7,279 nucleotides of DNA from Govanella sp037189785 (GTDB taxonomy: Bacteria > Pseudomonadota > Alphaproteobacteria > Sphingomonadales > Govanellaceae), in assembly GCA_037189785.1 (NCBI GenBank), contig JBBCIP010000014.1, positions 1-7,279 of the forward strand, given 5' to 3'. Of the stretch, positions 6,710-7,279 are shown piece after piece. The stretch's first letter is position 1. Each line of letters opens with the position of its first letter. The notes under the pieces are model-generated. The model was not told the DNA's origin, ran no database searches, and saw only the letters and a program-made list of their open reading frames with translations. A program made the position numbers and the translations under genes.

Positions 6710-7047
6710 TTACTAAGAATCATCTTAACGGATATCAGATCATGTGGATGCTGGTTATGTTCGATTTGCCCGTCGACACCAAGGCAAACCGCAAAGCTGC
6801 TGCTGGATTTAGGCAGTTCTTGTTGGACCAAGGCTTTGAAATGAGCCAATTTTCTATCTACTTAAGGTTTTGTAAAGGCAAGGAACATGTTGCTAAATAC
6901 ACGCGAAATATCCAGAAACATTTGCCTACTTATGGTAAAGTTAACATTCTAACGTTCACGGACAAACAGTATGAAAATATTGTTTCATTTTCTGGGAAAA
7001 TCCGAAATGCAGCCTACAAAAACCCAGGCCAGCTGGCTCTTTTTTAG
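6706..7047 (+). CDS. cas2: Cas2, structural partner of Cas1 in spacer acquisition
   Basis: This 113-residue protein has the ferredoxin-like Cas2 fold signature: first strand MWMLVMFDLPV with the conserved aspartate D20, FRQFLLDQGFEMSQFSIYLR as helix and second strand, then GKVNILTFTDKQYENI. It ends in the KNPGQLALF tail seen in type II-C homologues. Cas2 dimers bridge two Cas1 dimers and hold the prespacer; nuclease activity is not needed for that. The ATG overlaps the cas1 stop by 4 bp. An internal ATG at 6742 (MWMLVMF) would remove 12 residues. Homologues often carry a short GYxIMW lead, which favours the longer form. No csn2, cas4 or other gene lies between cas2 and the array, which marks subtype II-C. 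Its 3' end faces the convergently read array. Confidence 0.95.
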   Translation: MITKNHLNGYQIMWMLVMFDLPVDTKANRKAAAGFRQFLLDQGFEMSQFSIYLRFCKGKEHVAKYTRNIQKHLPTYGKVNILTFTDKQYENIVSFSGKIRNAAYKNPGQLALF

Positions 7048-7069
7048 CATTTCCAAGGCCGTTTTCATA

Positions 7070-7115
7070 GAAAATCGCGACGTAACCCACATGTATTACA
7101 ATGGGTTACGTCACG
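7070..7115 (-). terminator. Strong hairpin between cas2 and the array, probable terminator of the CRISPR transcript
   Basis: GACGTAACCCA (7079-7089) is perfectly complementary to TGGGTTACGTC (7102-7112) across a 12-nt loop. Two more pairs lie beyond one C-A mismatch. On the minus strand the stem is followed by GATTTTCT (7077-7070), a modest U-rich tract. On the plus strand no U-run follows. It would therefore stop crRNA transcripts before they run antisense into cas2, and may also protect the 3' end of cas mRNA. Confidence 0.6.
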
Positions 7116-7119
7116 ATCC

Positions 7120-7128
7120 ACTATAGCA
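7120..7128 (-). promoter_or_regulatory. Repeat-embedded extended -10 promoter, terminal copy
   Basis: The last nine bases of the repeat, read on the minus strand, are TGCTATAGT, one mismatch from the extended -10 consensus TGnTATAAT. In this terminal copy the start would fall near 7113, inside the first arm of the hairpin at 7070-7115. It would make only a short structured RNA without a guide. Confidence 0.55.
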
Positions 7129-7185
7129 TTTCTGAAATCACGGGCCAGCAGCAACGCTCACACGCGGCCTTGTGGACTTTCTCGC

Positions 7186-7194
7186 ACTATAGCA
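7186..7194 (-). promoter_or_regulatory. Repeat-embedded extended -10 promoter driving spacer 7156-7185
   Basis: TGCTATAGT at the end of the repeat puts transcription start near 7179, about 6 bases into the spacer, leaving roughly 24 nt of guide followed by the repeat. This is the arrangement described in Neisseria meningitidis, where each repeat starts its own crRNA. No clear -35 box is seen, as is common with extended -10 promoters. Confidence 0.65.
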
Positions 7195-7251
7195 TTTCTG
7201 AAATCACGGGCCAGCAGCAACTACTGCTTTATGGTGCTGTTCCACATAGAG

Positions 7252-7260
7252 ACTATAGCA
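7252..7260 (-). promoter_or_regulatory. Repeat-embedded extended -10 promoter driving spacer 7222-7251
   Basis: This is the same TGCTATAGT nine-mer in the third repeat, predicting a start near 7245 within the second spacer and a guide of about 24 nt. Its upstream half lies partly beyond the window end, so any -35 contribution from the rest of the repeat is not visible here. Confidence 0.6.
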
Positions 7261-7279
7261 TTTCTGAAATCACGGGCCA

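Larger units (their letters stand above)
7120..7279 (-). CRISPR. Type II-C CRISPR array, leader-distal end (continues past the right edge)
   Basis: Three copies of a 36-bp repeat are visible: 7120-7155, 7186-7221 and 7252-7279, the last cut after 28 bp by the window end. They are identical over all visible bases. On the plus strand a repeat starts ACTATAGCATTTCTGAAATC and ends GGGCCAGCAGCAAC. The two spacers, 7156-7185 and 7222-7251, are exactly 30 bp and unrelated to each other. The tracrRNA anti-repeat pairs with the minus-strand version (GTTGCTGCTGGCCCG...), so crRNAs are read leftwards, toward cas2. In each crRNA the guide precedes its repeat. The cas2-proximal end is therefore the old, leader-distal end, although its last repeat has not degenerated as terminal repeats often do. 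The 36/30 geometry matches Neisseria II-C arrays. Spacer targets cannot be told without a search. Confidence 0.96.

Noticed and set aside
7048..7119. A leader or a csn2/cas4 gene between cas2 and the array
   Set aside because: The gap is only 72 bp, filled by a hairpin, with no open frame. It is the trailer end given the array direction; the leader must lie beyond the right edge.
7120..7279. Array transcribed on the plus strand, co-directional with cas genes
   Set aside because: The tracrRNA anti-repeat would then have the same sense as the crRNA and could not pair. The extended -10 boxes also work only on the minus strand.

Overview
This window holds a type II-C CRISPR-Cas locus (cas9, cas1, cas2, a tracrRNA gene and the near end of a repeat-spacer array), next to a region of decayed accessory genes. 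The host is probably an alphaproteobacterium of moderate GC content. Two things suggest this: the Cas1 and Cas2 wording, and a fragment with the C-terminal signature of large serine recombinases common in that class. Genus cannot be told from the sequence.

Left part (1-1478). On the minus strand, reading leftwards, are a small secreted YD-repeat peptide gene (951-751), a broken stretch that reads as one protein only if a stop and a frameshift are bridged (661-322), and the start of a lipoprotein gene that leaves the window at base 1. On the plus strand, 1005-1478 encodes only the C-terminal tail of a large serine recombinase. This looks like the debris of a polymorphic-toxin-like or mobile region.

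Middle (1479-2273). About 800 bp carry no convincing gene. They contain two short phased repeat structures: three TTTAAA boxes 11 bp apart inside an inverted repeat, and four 10-bp tandem units ATCCCGnnAT. The rest is AT-rich and shows nothing I can support.

CRISPR-Cas locus (2274-7279). A tracrRNA of about 100 nt is encoded on the minus strand (about 2374-2274), with a 20-nt perfect anti-repeat core, a -10 box placed to start transcription just before the anti-repeat, and a UUCG-loop terminator. It is divergent from the cas9-cas1-cas2 operon on the plus strand. cas9 and cas1 are 20 bp apart, and cas1 and cas2 overlap by 4 bp (ATGA). A 21-bp near-perfect palindrome sits in the cas9 leader. 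Cas9 (1076 aa), Cas1 and Cas2 retain their catalytic residues. There is no csn2 or cas4, as expected for subtype II-C.

After cas2, a strong hairpin precedes the array: 36-bp repeats, 30-bp spacers, two full spacers visible, continuing past the right edge. The tracrRNA orientation shows that crRNAs read on the minus strand, toward cas2. In that direction each repeat ends with an extended -10 promoter (TGCTATAGT), so each spacer probably has its own promoter, as described in Neisseria. Adaptation (Cas1-Cas2), guide production (per-repeat promoters plus tracrRNA) and interference (Cas9) are therefore all encoded here.
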